This document shows, piece after piece, positions 1-8,321 of a DNA stretch of 18,443 nucleotides; the first letter of the stretch is position 1; each line of letters opens with the position of its first letter. Position numbers and translations under genes: made by a program. Source of the DNA: Oxalobacteraceae bacterium (GTDB lineage: Bacteria; Pseudomonadota; Gammaproteobacteria; Burkholderiales; Burkholderiaceae_D). The notes beneath the pieces were generated by a model, which worked only from the letters and a program-made list of their open reading frames with translations, was not told where the DNA came from and ran no database searches. Where the stretch lies: NCBI GenBank assembly GCA_021151485.1, contig JAGKXB010000039.1, positions 1 to 18,443 on the forward strand, written 5' to 3'.

Positions 1-94
1 CAATCCGATTGCGATGGAAGAGGGTTTGCGCTTCGCGATTCGTGAGGGTGGCCGTACTGTAGGCGCTGGTGTTGTTGCTAAAATTATCGCTTAA
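1..94 (+). CDS. tuf: Elongation factor Tu, 3' end only (partial)
   Basis: The first 94 bases encode the last 30 residues of EF-Tu, beginning [16 protein letters not shown] and ending GVVAKIIA before a TAA stop at 92-94. This is the conserved C-terminus of EF-Tu domain 3. EF-Tu is the cytoplasmic GTPase that delivers aminoacyl-tRNA to the ribosome. The gene is cut by the window edge. It precedes tRNA-Trp and secE, the usual place of the tufB copy in proteobacteria. A second tuf starts at 18249. The two fragments cover opposite ends of the protein, so their identity cannot be judged here. I see no clear terminator between it and the tRNA, so cotranscription is likely (inference). Confidence 0.95.
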
Positions 95-135
95 GGTTTG
101 TATCTGCTATTCGTGTATTTAAATGGTTTTAATGT

Positions 136-211
136 AGGGACGTAGCTCAATTGGCAGAGTGTCGGTCTCCAAAACCGAAGGTTGGGGGTTCGATGCCCTC
201 CGTCCCTGCCA
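136..211 (+). tRNA. trpT: tRNA-Trp (anticodon CCA)
   Basis: A full cloverleaf can be folded. The acceptor stem is 136-142 with 201-207. The D stem is 145-148 with 157-160. The anticodon stem is 162-166 with 174-178 around the loop CTCCAAA, with anticodon CCA at 169-171. The T stem is 184-188 with 196-200 around TTCGATG. The discriminator is G at 208, as expected for bacterial tRNA-Trp, and the 3' CCA (209-211) is encoded. It lies 41 bases after tuf and 32 bases before secE. This tuf-trpT-secE-nusG order is common in beta- and gammaproteobacteria. Confidence 0.97.
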
Positions 212-243
212 CAGTTTGCAAGTAAGCGCTGAAAGTAAAAAGT

Positions 244-624
244 ATGTCTAATCAGTCCATGCAAGACGTTGATGTATCAGGTGAAAAAATAAAAATCGTA
301 CTGGCTGTGTTTTCTGTTGTTGTTGGTATCGTTGGTTTTTATTTTTTTTCTGCTAATTCGATGATTCGTGTCGGTGCTTTATTTGGTGGTTTGTTGTTTT
401 TTGTTGTTTTTGCGTGGTCATCTAATGTGGGACGCCGATTTGTTGGTTTTTTCAAAGAGGCGGTACGAGAAACAAAAAAAGTAGTTTGGCCAACTCGAAA
501 AGAGGCCTTGCAAATTACCGCTGTTGTGTTTGCTTTTGTTTTTGTCATGGCAATTTTTCTTTGGGGTGTGGATAAATTGTTGGAGTTTTTGTTGTATGAC
601 TTAATACTGGGTTGGAAAAAATAA
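244..624 (+). CDS. secE: Protein translocase subunit SecE
   Basis: The 126-residue product is the SecE subunit of the SecYEG channel in the inner membrane. It clamps the two halves of SecY. Three membrane segments are visible, at about 16-37, 40-60 and 89-112. This is the three-helix form found in many proteobacteria, as opposed to the single-helix form. The conserved amphipathic SecE motif lies at about 69-89 and includes [20 protein letters not shown]. The start ATG at 244 has only a weak purine-rich ribosome site. The stop codon shares one base with the nusG start (TAATG), which suggests translational coupling. Confidence 0.97.
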   Translation: MSNQSMQDVDVSGEKIKIVLAVFSVVVGIVGFYFFSANSMIRVGALFGGLLFFVVFAWSSNVGRRFVGFFKEAVRETKKVVWPTRKEALQITAVVFAFVFVMAIFLWGVDKLLEFLLYDLILGWKK

Positions 625-1214
625 TGGCAGAGAGTGTTCAATCTGGTGCGTCTGTCTATGCCGGTTCAACCTCTGCTGTGGCTGGAAAGCGATGGTATGT
701 GGTACAGGCGTATTCTGGTATGGAAAAGAGTGTGCAGCGTGCTCTTGTCGAGCGTATTGAGCGTGCTGGGATGCAAAGTCAGTTTGGTCAAATATTGGTG
801 CCCATCGAAGAGGTTATTGATGTTAAAAATGGGCAAAAGACAGTTACCGAGCGCCGTTTTTTTCCTGGTTACGTGTTGGTCGAGATGGAAATGACTGATG
901 AGACATGGCATTTGGTGAAAAATACTAATAAAGTTGCGGGTTTTATAGGTGGAAAATCCAATAAGCCTACGCCGATACCAGCGCGTGAAATCGAAAAGAT
1001 TATGCAACAAATGCAAGAAGGTATTGAAAAGCCTCGTCCAAAAGTTTTGTATGAGGTTGGTGAGCTTGTTCGCATTAAAGATGGTCCGTTTACTGATTTT
1101 AATGGCAGTATCGAAGAAGTTAGTTACGAAAAATCACGTGTGCGGGTCTCTGTAGTTATTTTTGGTCGTGCCACGCCAGTTGAGTTGGAGTTTGGTCAGG
1201 TCGAAAAAGTATAG
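624..1214 (+). CDS. nusG: Transcription termination/antitermination protein NusG
   Basis: The product is 196 residues from the ATG at 624, which overlaps the secE stop. A TTG at 612 is in frame but would read back into secE without need. NusG binds RNA polymerase through its N-terminal NGN domain (about 23-130, from [15 protein letters not shown]). Its C-terminal KOW domain contacts Rho or ribosomal protein S10; here that region includes [23 protein letters not shown] and [16 protein letters not shown] are typical. The roughly 22-residue Ser/Ala-rich leader before RWYVV is longer than the short N-terminus of E. coli NusG. A 96-base spacer with a structured L1-type site follows. Confidence 0.97.
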   Translation: MAESVQSGASVYAGSTSAVAGKRWYVVQAYSGMEKSVQRALVERIERAGMQSQFGQILVPIEEVIDVKNGQKTVTERRFFPGYVLVEMEMTDETWHLVKNTNKVAGFIGGKSNKPTPIPAREIEKIMQQMQEGIEKPRPKVLYEVGELVRIKDGPFTDFNGSIEEVSYEKSRVRVSVVIFGRATPVELEFGQVEKV

Positions 1215-1245
1215 AAGTCCGATTGGATTTTTATGTGGTTCTAAA

Positions 1246-1290
1246 AGAGGAGCTTGCAATAATCTAGCAGGATTGCGGGCGTTACTACTC
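1246..1290 (+). promoter_or_regulatory. Candidate L1-binding translational operator in the rplK leader
   Basis: The spacer between nusG and rplK folds into a helix of nine consecutive pairs, 1252-1260 (GCTTGCAAT) with 1272-1280 (ATTGCGGGC), two of them G-U. The tip continues after a two-base bulge through 1263-1265 with 1269-1271. Below it is an asymmetric internal loop (GA on the 5' side, GTTACTA on the 3' side), closed by GAG 1247-1249 with CTC 1288-1290. This resembles the L1 site on 23S rRNA, where GUGGGAGG faces AUACCACC across an asymmetric loop. In E. coli, L1 represses the rplK-rplA mRNA through such a mimic. The pairing is seen; the assignment to L1 is by analogy. Confidence 0.6.
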
Positions 1291-1310
1291 AATAATCGTG
1301 GGAATTAATA

Positions 1311-1742
1311 ATGGCAAAAAAAATTATAGGTTTTATTAAGCTGCAAGTGCCGGCTGGTAAGGCTAATCCTTCTCCACCAATAGGTCCGGCTTTGGGGCAA
1401 CGTGGTTTGAATATTATGGAGTTTTGTAAAGCATTTAATGCGCAAACTCAAGGTATTGAGCCTGGTATGCCTATTCCTGTTGTGATTACAGCGTTTGCGG
1501 ATAAGTCTTTTACTTTTGTGATGAAGACTCCTCCTGCAACATATTTGATCAAAAAGGCTTCTGGTGTGCAAAAAGGTTCTGCCAAGCCACATGTTGATAA
1601 AGTCGGTAAATTAACTCGTCAACAAGCAGAGGCGATTGCGGTGCAGAAGATGCCAGATCTCACTGCTGCTGACATGGAGGCGGCCGTGCGTACTATCGCT
1701 GGTTCTGCGCGTTCTATGGGTCTTACGGTGGAGGGGCTATAA
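1311..1742 (+). CDS. rplK: 50S ribosomal protein L11
   Basis: The 143-residue product matches L11 in full, a usual length. The N-terminal domain has [32 protein letters not shown], with the proline-rich loop bound by thiostrepton-class antibiotics. The C-terminal rRNA-binding domain ends [17 protein letters not shown]11 sits at the GTPase-associated centre of the large subunit and is involved in RelA activation. The ATG at 1311 follows GGGA at about 1300. The stop overlaps the rplA start by one base, so L11 and L1 are probably translated in coupled fashion and controlled together by the L1 site upstream. Confidence 0.98.
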   Translation: MAKKIIGFIKLQVPAGKANPSPPIGPALGQRGLNIMEFCKAFNAQTQGIEPGMPIPVVITAFADKSFTFVMKTPPATYLIKKASGVQKGSAKPHVDKVGKLTRQQAEAIAVQKMPDLTAADMEAAVRTIAGSARSMGLTVEGL

Positions 1743-2437
1743 TGGCTAAGTTATCCAAGCGCGTTAAAGCATTTAAAGAGAAAGTGGATCGTACTAAGGT
1801 ATATTCCTACGAAAATGCTGTTGCAATCGTTAAAGAGTTTGCTACTGCTAAATTTAACGAATCGATTGATGTATCTGTTCAGTTGGGTGTTGATCCAAAG
1901 AAATCTGATCAAGTTGTTCGTGGTTCAGTAGTATTGCCGGCAGGTACTGGTAAGATGGTTCGCGTTGCAGTGTTTGCAACGGGTGAAAAGGCTGAGCAAG
2001 CTAAGGCCGCGGGTGCTGATATTGTTGGCATGGAAGATTTGGCCGAGCAGATTAAAGCTGGCAATATGCCTTTTGATATTGTTATAGCTTCACCCGATAC
2101 TATGCGTATTGTTGGAACATTGGGGCAGGTTCTTGGTCCTCGTGGTTTGATGCCTAACCCTAAAGTTGGTACTGTAACGCCAGATGTTGCTACAGCTGTG
2201 AAAAATGCAAAAGCTGGTCAGGTGCAATATCGTACAGATAAAAGCGGTATTATTCATGCCACGATTGGTCGTAAGTCATTTGCTGATGAAGAGCTTAAGT
2301 CCAATTTGATCGCGCTAATTGATGCCCTTAACAAAGTTAAACCTGCTACTAGTAAAGGTGTTTATGTTCGCCGTGTTTCCCTATCGTCTACGATGGGTGC
2401 AGGTGTGCGTGTCGATCAAGCAACTTTGCTTACTTGA
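1742..2437 (+). CDS. rplA: 50S ribosomal protein L1
   Basis: The 231-residue product is L1, of normal length. It starts [16 protein letters not shown] and contains the L1 signature [34 protein letters not shown], preceded by [16 protein letters not shown]1 forms the mobile L1 stalk near the E site and helps release deacylated tRNA. In E. coli it also represses its own operon by binding the rplK leader. The ATG at 1742 overlaps the rplK stop. A strong GGAGG at 1730-1734, inside the end of rplK, serves as its ribosome site. A 353-base spacer follows before rplJ. Confidence 0.98.
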   Translation: MAKLSKRVKAFKEKVDRTKVYSYENAVAIVKEFATAKFNESIDVSVQLGVDPKKSDQVVRGSVVLPAGTGKMVRVAVFATGEKAEQAKAAGADIVGMEDLAEQIKAGNMPFDIVIASPDTMRIVGTLGQVLGPRGLMPNPKVGTVTPDVATAVKNAKAGQVQYRTDKSGIIHATIGRKSFADEELKSNLIALIDALNKVKPATSKGVYVRRVSLSSTMGAGVRVDQATLLT

Positions 2438-2502
2438 TTGATGTTTTTGTCAATTTTATGTGCATAGTTATTGTTTAACTGATTGTTCTAGTCATAGGCT
2501 AA

Positions 2503-2526
2503 ACCTTACACTTAATTGTGTGAGGT
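2503..2526 (+). other. Stem-loop in the rplA-rplJ spacer
   Basis: Bases 2503-2511 pair with 2518-2526 (nine pairs, one G-U) around the six-base loop TTAATT. The following sequence (ATTTCTTT) has no clean U-run, so a full intrinsic terminator is unlikely. It lies between rplA and the L10 leader, so it could be a weak terminator for the rplK-rplA unit, a processing site or a 3'-end stabiliser. Function is not established. Confidence 0.45.
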
Positions 2527-2565
2527 ATTTCTTTGGGCTAAATTGATTTTTTAAATTAATTTGGG

Positions 2566-2686
2566 CAGTCAAAGACCGTTGGGCGATATACAAAAAATTA
2601 TAAATTTTTGTATAAAGTTAAAAGCTTGCTTTCAAAGCACCCAGCGTAGATGGTGTACCCGAGCAAGTTTTGGTGTGTTAAGACTG
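2566..2686 (+). promoter_or_regulatory. Ribosomal protein L10 leader (rplJ autoregulatory mRNA element)
   Basis: The 353-base gap between rplA and rplJ contains an L10-leader-like element. CAGTC 2566-2570 pairs with GACTG 2682-2686 and closes it. CGTTGGG 2577-2583 pairs with CCCAGCG 2640-2646. An AT-rich hairpin pairs 2587-2596 with 2605-2614. The strings AAAGACCGTTGGG and GATGGTGTACCCGAG recall the conserved L10-binding region of proteobacterial leaders. A further ten-base helix, 2621-2630 with 2662-2671 (one G-U), cannot coexist with the CGTTGGG/CCCAGCG helix except as a pseudoknot, so it may be a switch. In known systems, L10 or the L10-L7/L12 complex binds this leader and represses rplJ-rplL translation. 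The remainder of the gap (2687-2790) shows nothing clear apart from the rplJ ribosome site. Confidence 0.75.
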
Positions 2687-2790
2687 ATTTGCAGTTTTAA
2701 TCTCCTGGTGTTGTCGGATGCCGTGTTTTAACCGATGCAAAGTGAATGTTCTTTTGGGATGTTTTTTCGCATCATTTATGGAGATTGACC

Positions 2791-3288
2791 GTGGCTCTTA
2801 ATCTGAGTGATAAAAAGGCTGTAGTCGCTGAAATTTCTGCCAACGTTGCAATAGCTCAAACTATTGTCGTTGCGGAGTATCGTGGCATTCAAGTTGCGGA
2901 TTTGACGCAACTGAGAGCTAAGGCGCGTGCTCAGGGTGTGTATTTGCATGTGTTGAAAAATACACTTGCACGTCGTGCTGTTGAGGGAACTGCGTTTGCT
3001 AATTTGGCTTCTGAAATGACTGGCCCATTGATTTATTCAATTTCTGCAGATGCTGTTGCTGCAGCCAAAGTCATTAATGATTTTGCTAAATCGAATGATA
3101 AATTGGTCGTTAAGGCTGGTAATTTTGCCGGTAAATCGCTGGATAAAGCAGCGGTTGCTGCGTTGGCCAGTATTCCTAATCGTGAAGTTTTGATATCTCA
3201 ATTGTTGGGTATTATGCAAGCGCCAGTTTCAGGTTTTGCTCGTGGACTTGCTGCCCTTGCGGCAAAAAAAGAGACTGAAGCTGTTTAG
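2791..3288 (+). CDS. rplJ: 50S ribosomal protein L10
   Basis: The 165-residue product is L10, which anchors L7/L12 dimers to the ribosomal stalk. I place the start at the GTG at 2791, preceded by GGAGA at 2780-2784, because homologues begin (M)[17 protein letters not shown]. Opening the frame at 2746 would add 15 residues with no family support. Conserved blocks include [20 protein letters not shown] and [13 protein letters not shown]. The C-terminal helix that binds L7/L12 lies around [18 protein letters not shown] start suits a protein whose synthesis is held below that of L7/L12. Confidence 0.96.
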   Translation: MALNLSDKKAVVAEISANVAIAQTIVVAEYRGIQVADLTQLRAKARAQGVYLHVLKNTLARRAVEGTAFANLASEMTGPLIYSISADAVAAAKVINDFAKSNDKLVVKAGNFAGKSLDKAAVAALASIPNREVLISQLLGIMQAPVSGFARGLAALAAKKETEAV

Positions 3289-3322
3289 TCTTGTGGCTAA
3301 TGTAAAAAATGATGATGACATT

Positions 3323-3351
3323 GGGTGGGTAAAACGTAGCTGGTCCCACCC
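3323..3351 (+). promoter_or_regulatory. GC-rich hairpin between rplJ and rplL
   Basis: GGGTGGG at 3323-3329 is exactly complementary to CCCACCC at 3345-3351, giving seven pairs (six G-C) around a 15-base loop. It stands out in an otherwise AT-rich spacer and ends 17 bases before the rplL ribosome site (AGGAG, 3368-3372). There is no U-run, so it is not an intrinsic terminator. It may insulate rplL translation from rplJ, or block 3'-5' decay, helping L7/L12 reach several copies per L10 (inference). Confidence 0.5.
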
Positions 3352-3377
3352 CTTAATTGATTAAATAGGAGTTTCAA

Positions 3378-3755
3378 ATGGCAATAAGCAAAGACGATAT
3401 TCTGGAAGCAGTAGGTGCTATGTCCGTAATGGATTTGAATGACTTGGTTAAAGCATTCGAAGAAAAATTTGGTGTGTCTGCGGCAGCAATGGCTGTTGCT
3501 GGTGGTCCAGCGGCAGGGGCGGCAGCTAGTGCCGGTGAAGAGCAAACGGAATTTACTATCATTTTGGCTGATTTTGGTGCAAATAAAGTTGGTGTTATTA
3601 AAGCGGTGCGTGAAATTACTGGTTTGGGTTTGAAAGAAGCCAAAGACTTGGTTGATGCGGCACCGAAGCCATTGAAAGAAGGTGTTTCAAAAGCTGATGC
3701 GGAAGCTGCTAAGAAGAAATTGGAAGAAGCTGGCGCGAAAGCTGAAATCAAATAA
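3378..3755 (+). CDS. rplL: 50S ribosomal protein L7/L12
   Basis: The 125-residue product is the multi-copy stalk protein that recruits and stimulates translational GTPases. Its N-terminal dimerisation domain is at about 1-33 ([31 protein letters not shown]). An Ala/Gly-rich hinge spans about 35-54. The C-terminal factor-binding domain has [34 protein letters not shown]. Length and layout are standard. The ATG at 3378 has a good AGGAG ribosome site at 3368-3372. A pair of hairpins and a terminator-like element follow before rpoB. Confidence 0.98.
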   Translation: MAISKDDILEAVGAMSVMDLNDLVKAFEEKFGVSAAAMAVAGGPAAGAAASAGEEQTEFTIILADFGANKVGVIKAVREITGLGLKEAKDLVDAAPKPLKEGVSKADAEAAKKKLEEAGAKAEIK

Positions 3756-3771
3756 TTCTGATTTTTTTAAA

Positions 3772-3787
3772 CGACATTTCGGTGTCG
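3772..3787 (+). other. Small stem-loop just after rplL
   Basis: CGACA 3772-3776 pairs with TGTCG 3783-3787 around TTTCGG. It lies 16 bases after the rplL stop and 10 bases before the larger terminator-like hairpin. It may protect the rplL 3' end or be a processing site, as an RNase III site occupies this region in E. coli. Only the pairing is seen. Confidence 0.35.
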
Positions 3788-3797
3788 GAATCAAAGT

Positions 3798-3831
3798 GCC
3801 GAACCTTTTCGCAAGAATAGGTTCGGCTTTT
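3798..3831 (+). terminator. Intrinsic terminator/attenuator between rplL and rpoB
   Basis: Bases 3798-3806 (GCCGAACCT) pair with 3819-3827 (AGGTTCGGC). After one T-T mismatch, TTC 3808-3810 pairs with GAA 3815-3817, closed by the GNRA-type tetraloop GCAA (3811-3814). That is 12 pairs, followed by TTTT at 3828-3831 and then a pyrimidine-rich stretch. In E. coli the rplL-rpoB gap holds a partial terminator that lowers rpoBC expression relative to the ribosomal genes. This element is in the same place and is probably leaky, because no strong promoter is evident before rpoB. Confidence 0.8.
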
Positions 3832-4102
3832 GCTCCTTTGTCGTTTCGTATGTCAGAGTTGTTCGTTGTTTGCATCATTTAATAATCATGCAGCTACGAT
3901 GTTTGTAAAAATCCTAATGATTCGCTGCACAGTAATATCAGTTGGTAAAAGCAGCAGCGGTAATAGTAGTTAGCAATAAATCTATATTCATTTGACCAAA
4001 TAAAGGGTCGAGAGTTGAGGCGTCATCGATACATGTTGGATGAATAATATTGCCAACCTGAATTCTGAATTCTCTATCCTCCCTGTCACTCACGGAGTGT
4101 CC
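3832..4102 (+). other. rpoB leader, no clear element
   Basis: This 271-base stretch between the attenuator and rpoB has no convincing gene or standard promoter. The rpoB frame stays open back to 4040, but homologues begin at 4103. A modest hairpin pairs TTGACC 3992-3997 with GGTCGA 4006-4011 (one G-U, eight-base loop). The heptamer GAATTCT is repeated in tandem near 4060-4075. The rpoB ribosome site GGAG is at 4094-4097. Confidence 0.5.
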
Positions 4103-7100
4103 ATGCATTACTCATTTACTGAGAAAAAGCGTATTCGTAAATCATTTGCGAAGCGTGCTAACGTTCACCACGTTCCATTTTTGCTGGCAACCCAGCTTGA
4201 ATCTTATTTAAATTTTTTACAGCAAGACGCTGTACCATCCCAGCGTAAGAACGAGGGTTTGCAGTCTGCATTTACCTCTATATTTCCCATTGTTTCGCAT
4301 AATGGTTTTGCACGTCTTGAGTTTTTGTCTTACGTATTAGGTGATCCACCCTTTGATGTCAAAGAGTGTCAGCAACGTGGGTTAACGTTTGCTTCACCTT
4401 TGCGTGCTAAAGTGCGTTTAGTAATTTTGGATAAAGAATCTCCCACTAAGCCCATTGTTAAGGAAATGAAAGAGCAAGAGGTCTACATGGGTGAGTTACC
4501 ACTTATGACGACTACGGGCTCATTCGTGATCAATGGTACTGAGCGAGTGATTGTGTCTCAGTTACATCGCTCGCCTGGGGTGTTCTTTGAACATGATCGT
4601 GGTAAGACGCATTCGTCTGGCAAGTTGTTATTTTCCGCGCGCATTATTCCTTATCGTGGATCTTGGTTGGATTTTGAATTTGATCCTAAGGATATTTTAT
4701 TTTTCCGTGTTGATCGTCGTCGTAAGATGCCAGTAACCATTTTGCTTAAAGCAATTGGTATGACGAATGAGCAAATTCTTGCTAGTTTTTTTGTCAGCGA
4801 TCATTTTAATTTGCGTTCGGATGGGGCCGAGATGGCTTTTGTTTCTGAACGTTTGCGTGGCGAAGTTGCACGTTTTGATATTGTTGATAAATCGGGCAAA
4901 GTTTTTGTTGCCAAAGATAAGCGTATTAATGCCAAGCATGTGCGGGAAATCGAAGCCGCTGGGATTGAGTATATTTCTGTACCAGAAGATTATTTGTTAG
5001 GCCGTGTGTTGGCTAAAAATATTATTGATGCTGATACTGGTGAGATACTTGCCAATGCTAACGATGAGTTGACTGAAGAATTACTCGGACGTCTACGCGA
5101 TGCTGACGTTGCTAGTATCCAAACTTTATATACGAACGATTTAGATCAGGGTGCGTATATTTCGCAAACCTTGCGCGTGGACGATACGACAGATCAGATG
5201 GCTGCAAAAATTGCCATTTATCGCATGATGCGTCCAGGCGAGCCACCAACTGAAGAGTCAGTTGAAGCTTTGTTCAATGGTTTGTTTTATAACGCCGAGC
5301 GCTATGATTTGTCGGCTGTGGGGCGGATGAAGTTTAACCGCCGTATCGGTCGTGATGAATTGTTGGGTGAAATGACGTTGTCCAATGACGATGTACTTGC
5401 TGTCATCAAGATTCTTGTTGAGTTACGTAATGGGCGTGGTGAAGTTGACGATATTGATCATCTCGGTAATCGTCGTGTTCGTTGCGTTGGCGAGTTGGCT
5501 GAAAATCAATTTCGTGCAGGTTTGGTACGTGTTGAGCGTGCTGTGAAAGAGCGTCTTGGACAGGCTGAAGCTGATGATCTGATGCCGCATGACTTGATTA
5601 ATTCCAAGCCAATTTCTGCTGCAATTAGGGAATTTTTCGGTTCGTCCCAATTGTCGCAGTTTATGGATCAGACCAATCCTCTTTCTGAAATTACGCACAA
5701 GCGTCGTGTATCGGCACTTGGGCCAGGTGGTTTGACGCGTGAACGTGCTGGTTTTGAGGTGCGCGACGTACATCCGACTCATTATGGACGTGTTTGCCCT
5801 ATTGAAACACCAGAAGGTCCAAACATTGGTTTGATTAATTCTTTGGCTTTGTATGCGCGTCTAAACGAGTATGGTTTCTTGGAAACGCCTTATCGCAAAG
5901 TAGAGAACGGCAAAATTACTAATCAAATTGATTATTTGTCTGCGATCGAAGAAGGCCGTTACATTATTGCGCAGGCAAATGCAACGATTGATAAATCTGG
6001 TCAGTTGTCGGATGAGTTGGTATCCGCACGTGAAGCAGGCGAAACTATTTTGGTTTCACCTGGTCGGATCCAGTACATGGACGTGGCACCAGGACAAATT
6101 GTGTCTGTTGCTGCTTCTTTGATTCCTTTCCTTGAGCATGATGATGCCAACCGCGCATTGATGGGTGCCAACATGCAACGTCAAGCGGTTCCTTGCTTGC
6201 GTCCTGAAAAAGCATTTGTCGGTACAGGGATTGAGCGCACTGTTGCGATTGATTCTGGTACTACAGTACAAGCTTTACGTGGCGGCGTGGTCGATTATAT
6301 TGATGCGGGTCGTGTCGTGATTCGTGTGAATGATGACGAAGCATTGGCTGGTGAAGTGGGTGTAGATATTTATAACTTAATTAAATATACCCGTTCGAAT
6401 CAAAATACTAATATTAATCAACGGCCTATCGTCAAAGTAGGCGACAGAGTTGCCAAACATGACGTGATTGCGGATGGTGCTTCAACTGATTTAGGCGAGC
6501 TTGCGCTGGGTCAAAACATGTTGGTCGCGTTTATGCCATGGAATGGTTTGAATTTCGAAGATTCCATCCTGATTTCTGAAAAAGTGGTCGAAGATGATCG
6601 TTACACTTCGATTCATATTGAAGAGTTGTCGGTTGTCGCACGTGATACCAAGTTAGGTAATGAAGAAATCACACGTGATATTTCCAACCTGGCAGAAAAT
6701 CAGTTGGCGCGTTTGGATGAATCGGGCATTGTGTACATTGGTGCCGAAGTTCAGGCTGGTGACACATTGGTTGGTAAAGTGACTCCAAAAGGCGAAACAC
6801 AGTTGACACCAGAAGAAAAATTGTTGCGCGCAATTTTTGGTGAAAAAGCATCAGATGTTAAGGATACATCGTTGCGTGTTCCATCCGGTATGGTCGGTAC
6901 CGTCATTGATGTACAAGTGTTTACGCGTGAAGGTATTGCGCGTGACAAACGTGCGCAACAAATTATTGATGATGAGTTAAAACGTTATCGTCTTGATTTG
7001 AATGATCAGATGCGGATTGTAGAGGGTGATGCATTTTCCCGTCTGGAAAAAATGTTGCTTGGCAAAGTTGTCAACGGTGGTCCGAAGAAATTGGCAAAAG

Positions 7101-8209
7101 GTACAGCGATTACCAAAGACTATTTGTCGGATTTAGATAGGTATCATTGGTTTGATATTCGTCCGGCCGATGATGATGTTGCTACGGCGTTAGAAGCAAT
7201 TAAAGAATCGATTGCAGAAAAGCGTCATCAATTCGACCTTGCTTTTGAAGAAAAACGCAAGAAATTAACGCAAGGCGATGAGTTGCCGCCAGGCGTACAG
7301 AAAATGGTCAAGGTTTATTTGGCTGTTAAGCGTCGTTTGCAATCCGGCGATAAGATGGCTGGTCGCCACGGTAACAAGGGCGTCGTTTCACGTATTGTGC
7401 CTGTTGAAGATATGCCTTACATGGCAGATGGTACACCAGCTGACATTGTATTGAATCCTCTGGGCGTACCATCCCGAATGAACGTTGGGCAAATTCTGGA
7501 AACTCACTTGGGTTGGGCTGCTAAGGGCTTGGGCTTGCGTATTGGCGAAATGCTCAAGGCGCAAACTAAAGTTGCCGCAATGCGTAAGTTTTTGGGTGAA
7601 ATTTATAACGAAACTGGTAAAACAGAGTCGCTGGATACTTTGTCAGACGCTGAAATCATGCAACTGGCTAATAACTTGAAACACGGTGTGCCATTTGCAA
7701 CACCAGTGTTTGATGGTGCCAATGAAGTAGAAATTCGCCGCATGTTGGATTTGGCCTATCCAGATGAAATTGCCAAACAGTTGGGTATGACTGAGTCCAA
7801 AAATCAAGTCACGATGTACGATGGTCGTACTGGTGAGGCTTTCGAACGTTCCGTCACAGTGGGTTATATGCATGTGCTGAAATTGCATCATTTGGTCGAT
7901 GACAAAATGCATGCTCGTTCAACCGGTCCATACTCCTTGGTTACTCAACAGCCATTGGGCGGTAAGGCCCAGTTCGGTGGTCAACGTTTTGGTGAGATGG
8001 AAGTTTGGGCGCTGGAAGCTTATGGTGCATCTTACGTATTGCAAGAGATGTTGACAGTGAAGTCGGATGATGTAAACGGACGTACCAAAGTGTATGAAAA
8101 CCTCGTTAAGGGTGACCACATCATTGATGCCGGCATGCCAGAATCCTTCAATGTGTTAGTGAAGGAAATCCGTTCCCTCGGTATTGATATTGATCTTGAA
8201 CGCAACTGA
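4103..8209 (+). CDS. rpoB: DNA-directed RNA polymerase subunit beta
   Basis: The 1368-residue product is the beta subunit of RNA polymerase, a typical betaproteobacterial length. The start is the ATG at 4103 ([18 protein letters not shown]), with GGAG at 4094-4097. An open frame from 4040 would add 21 unsupported residues. The rifampicin region spans about 514-539 ([22 protein letters not shown]). Here Q519, D522, H532 and S537 correspond to E. coli Q513, D516, H526 and S531 and are all wild type, so the allele looks rifampicin-sensitive. T524 stands where E. coli has N518. The catalytic-side block [17 protein letters not shown] begins near residue 1084. The C-terminus has [24 protein letters not shown]. 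No frameshift or insertion is seen. Confidence 0.99.
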   Translation: MHYSFTEKKRIRKSFAKRANVHHVPFLLATQLESYLNFLQQDAVPSQRKNEGLQSAFTSIFPIVSHNGFARLEFLSYVLGDPPFDVKECQQRGLTFASPLRAKVRLVILDKESPTKPIVKEMKEQEVYMGELPLMTTTGSFVINGTERVIVSQLHRSPGVFFEHDRGKTHSSGKLLFSARIIPYRGSWLDFEFDPKDILFFRVDRRRKMPVTILLKAIGMTNEQILASFFVSDHFNLRSDGAEMAFVSERLRGEVARFDIVDKSGKVFVAKDKRINAKHVREIEAAGIEYISVPEDYLLGRVLAKNIIDADTGEILANANDELTEELLGRLRDADVASIQTLYTNDLDQGAYISQTLRVDDTTDQMAAKIAIYRMMRPGEPPTEESVEALFNGLFYNAERYDLSAVGRMKFNRRIGRDELLGEMTLSNDDVLAVIKILVELRNGRGEVDDIDHLGNRRVRCVGELAENQFRAGLVRVERAVKERLGQAEADDLMPHDLINSKPISAAIREFFGSSQLSQFMDQTNPLSEITHKRRVSALGPGGLTRERAGFEVRDVHPTHYGRVCPIETPEGPNIGLINSLALYARLNEYGFLETPYRKVENGKITNQIDYLSAIEEGRYIIAQANATIDKSGQLSDELVSAREAGETILVSPGRIQYMDVAPGQIVSVAASLIPFLEHDDANRALMGANMQRQAVPCLRPEKAFVGTGIERTVAIDSGTTVQALRGGVVDYIDAGRVVIRVNDDEALAGEVGVDIYNLIKYTRSNQNTNINQRPIVKVGDRVAKHDVIADGASTDLGELALGQNMLVAFMPWNGLNFEDSILISEKVVEDDRYTSIHIEELSVVARDTKLGNEEITRDISNLAENQLARLDESGIVYIGAEVQAGDTLVGKVTPKGETQLTPEEKLLRAIFGEKASDVKDTSLRVPSGMVGTVIDVQVFTREGIARDKRAQQIIDDELKRYRLDLNDQMRIVEGDAFSRLEKMLLGKVVNGGPKKLAKGTAITKDYLSDLDRYHWFDIRPADDDVATALEAIKESIAEKRHQFDLAFEEKRKKLTQGDELPPGVQKMVKVYLAVKRRLQSGDKMAGRHGNKGVVSRIVPVEDMPYMADGTPADIVLNPLGVPSRMNVGQILETHLGWAAKGLGLRIGEMLKAQTKVAAMRKFLGEIYNETGKTESLDTLSDAEIMQLANNLKHGVPFATPVFDGANEVEIRRMLDLAYPDEIAKQLGMTESKNQVTMYDGRTGEAFERSVTVGYMHVLKLHHLVDDKMHARSTGPYSLVTQQPLGGKAQFGGQRFGEMEVWALEAYGASYVLQEMLTVKSDDVNGRTKVYENLVKGDHIIDAGMPESFNVLVKEIRSLGIDIDLERN

Positions 8210-8254
8210 TTATTAATTGATTTAATTAATTGATTCAATTGATCAGTTGGGACT

Positions 8255-8289
8255 GAGCAGCTGATGCTAACGCGTCAGACTGCTCTTTT
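8255..8289 (+). terminator. Terminator-like hairpin between rpoB and rpoC
   Basis: Bases 8255-8267 pair with 8272-8285 around the loop TAAC (8268-8271). This gives 13 pairs with one G-U and a single bulged A at 8279. TTTT at 8286-8289 follows directly, then CC. The shape is that of an intrinsic terminator with a short U-run, so it would be leaky. It lies only 33 bases before the rpoC start in a 112-base spacer. An AT-rich stretch of repeated AATTGAT motifs (8214-8243) precedes it. It could tune the rpoC:rpoB ratio or be a processing or pausing site. Confidence 0.6.
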
Positions 8290-8321
8290 CCGCAATGAAA
8301 TTTAATCACTTGGAGTGATAC

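Noticed and set aside
2447..2475. Possible rplJ promoter (TTGTCA, then TATTGT after about 16 bases) in the rplA-rplJ gap
   Set aside because: The -10 match is only four of six and the spacer is slightly short. A promoter here is known in E. coli, but this sequence alone does not support one.
3374..3751. 125-residue open frame on the minus strand opposite rplL
   Set aside because: Its Ala/Ser-rich product mirrors the biased composition of rplL in another frame, and no ribosome site or homology supports it.
4040..4102. N-terminal extension of RpoB from the upstream ATG at 4040
   Set aside because: The 21 added residues have no counterpart in the family, and the ATG at 4103 has a good ribosome site and a conserved start.
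8214..8244. AT-rich AATTGAT repeats before the rpoB-rpoC hairpin as a promoter or origin-like element
   Set aside because: The repeats are short and irregular, with no -35/-10 pair or DnaA-box pattern; more likely simple AT-rich spacer.
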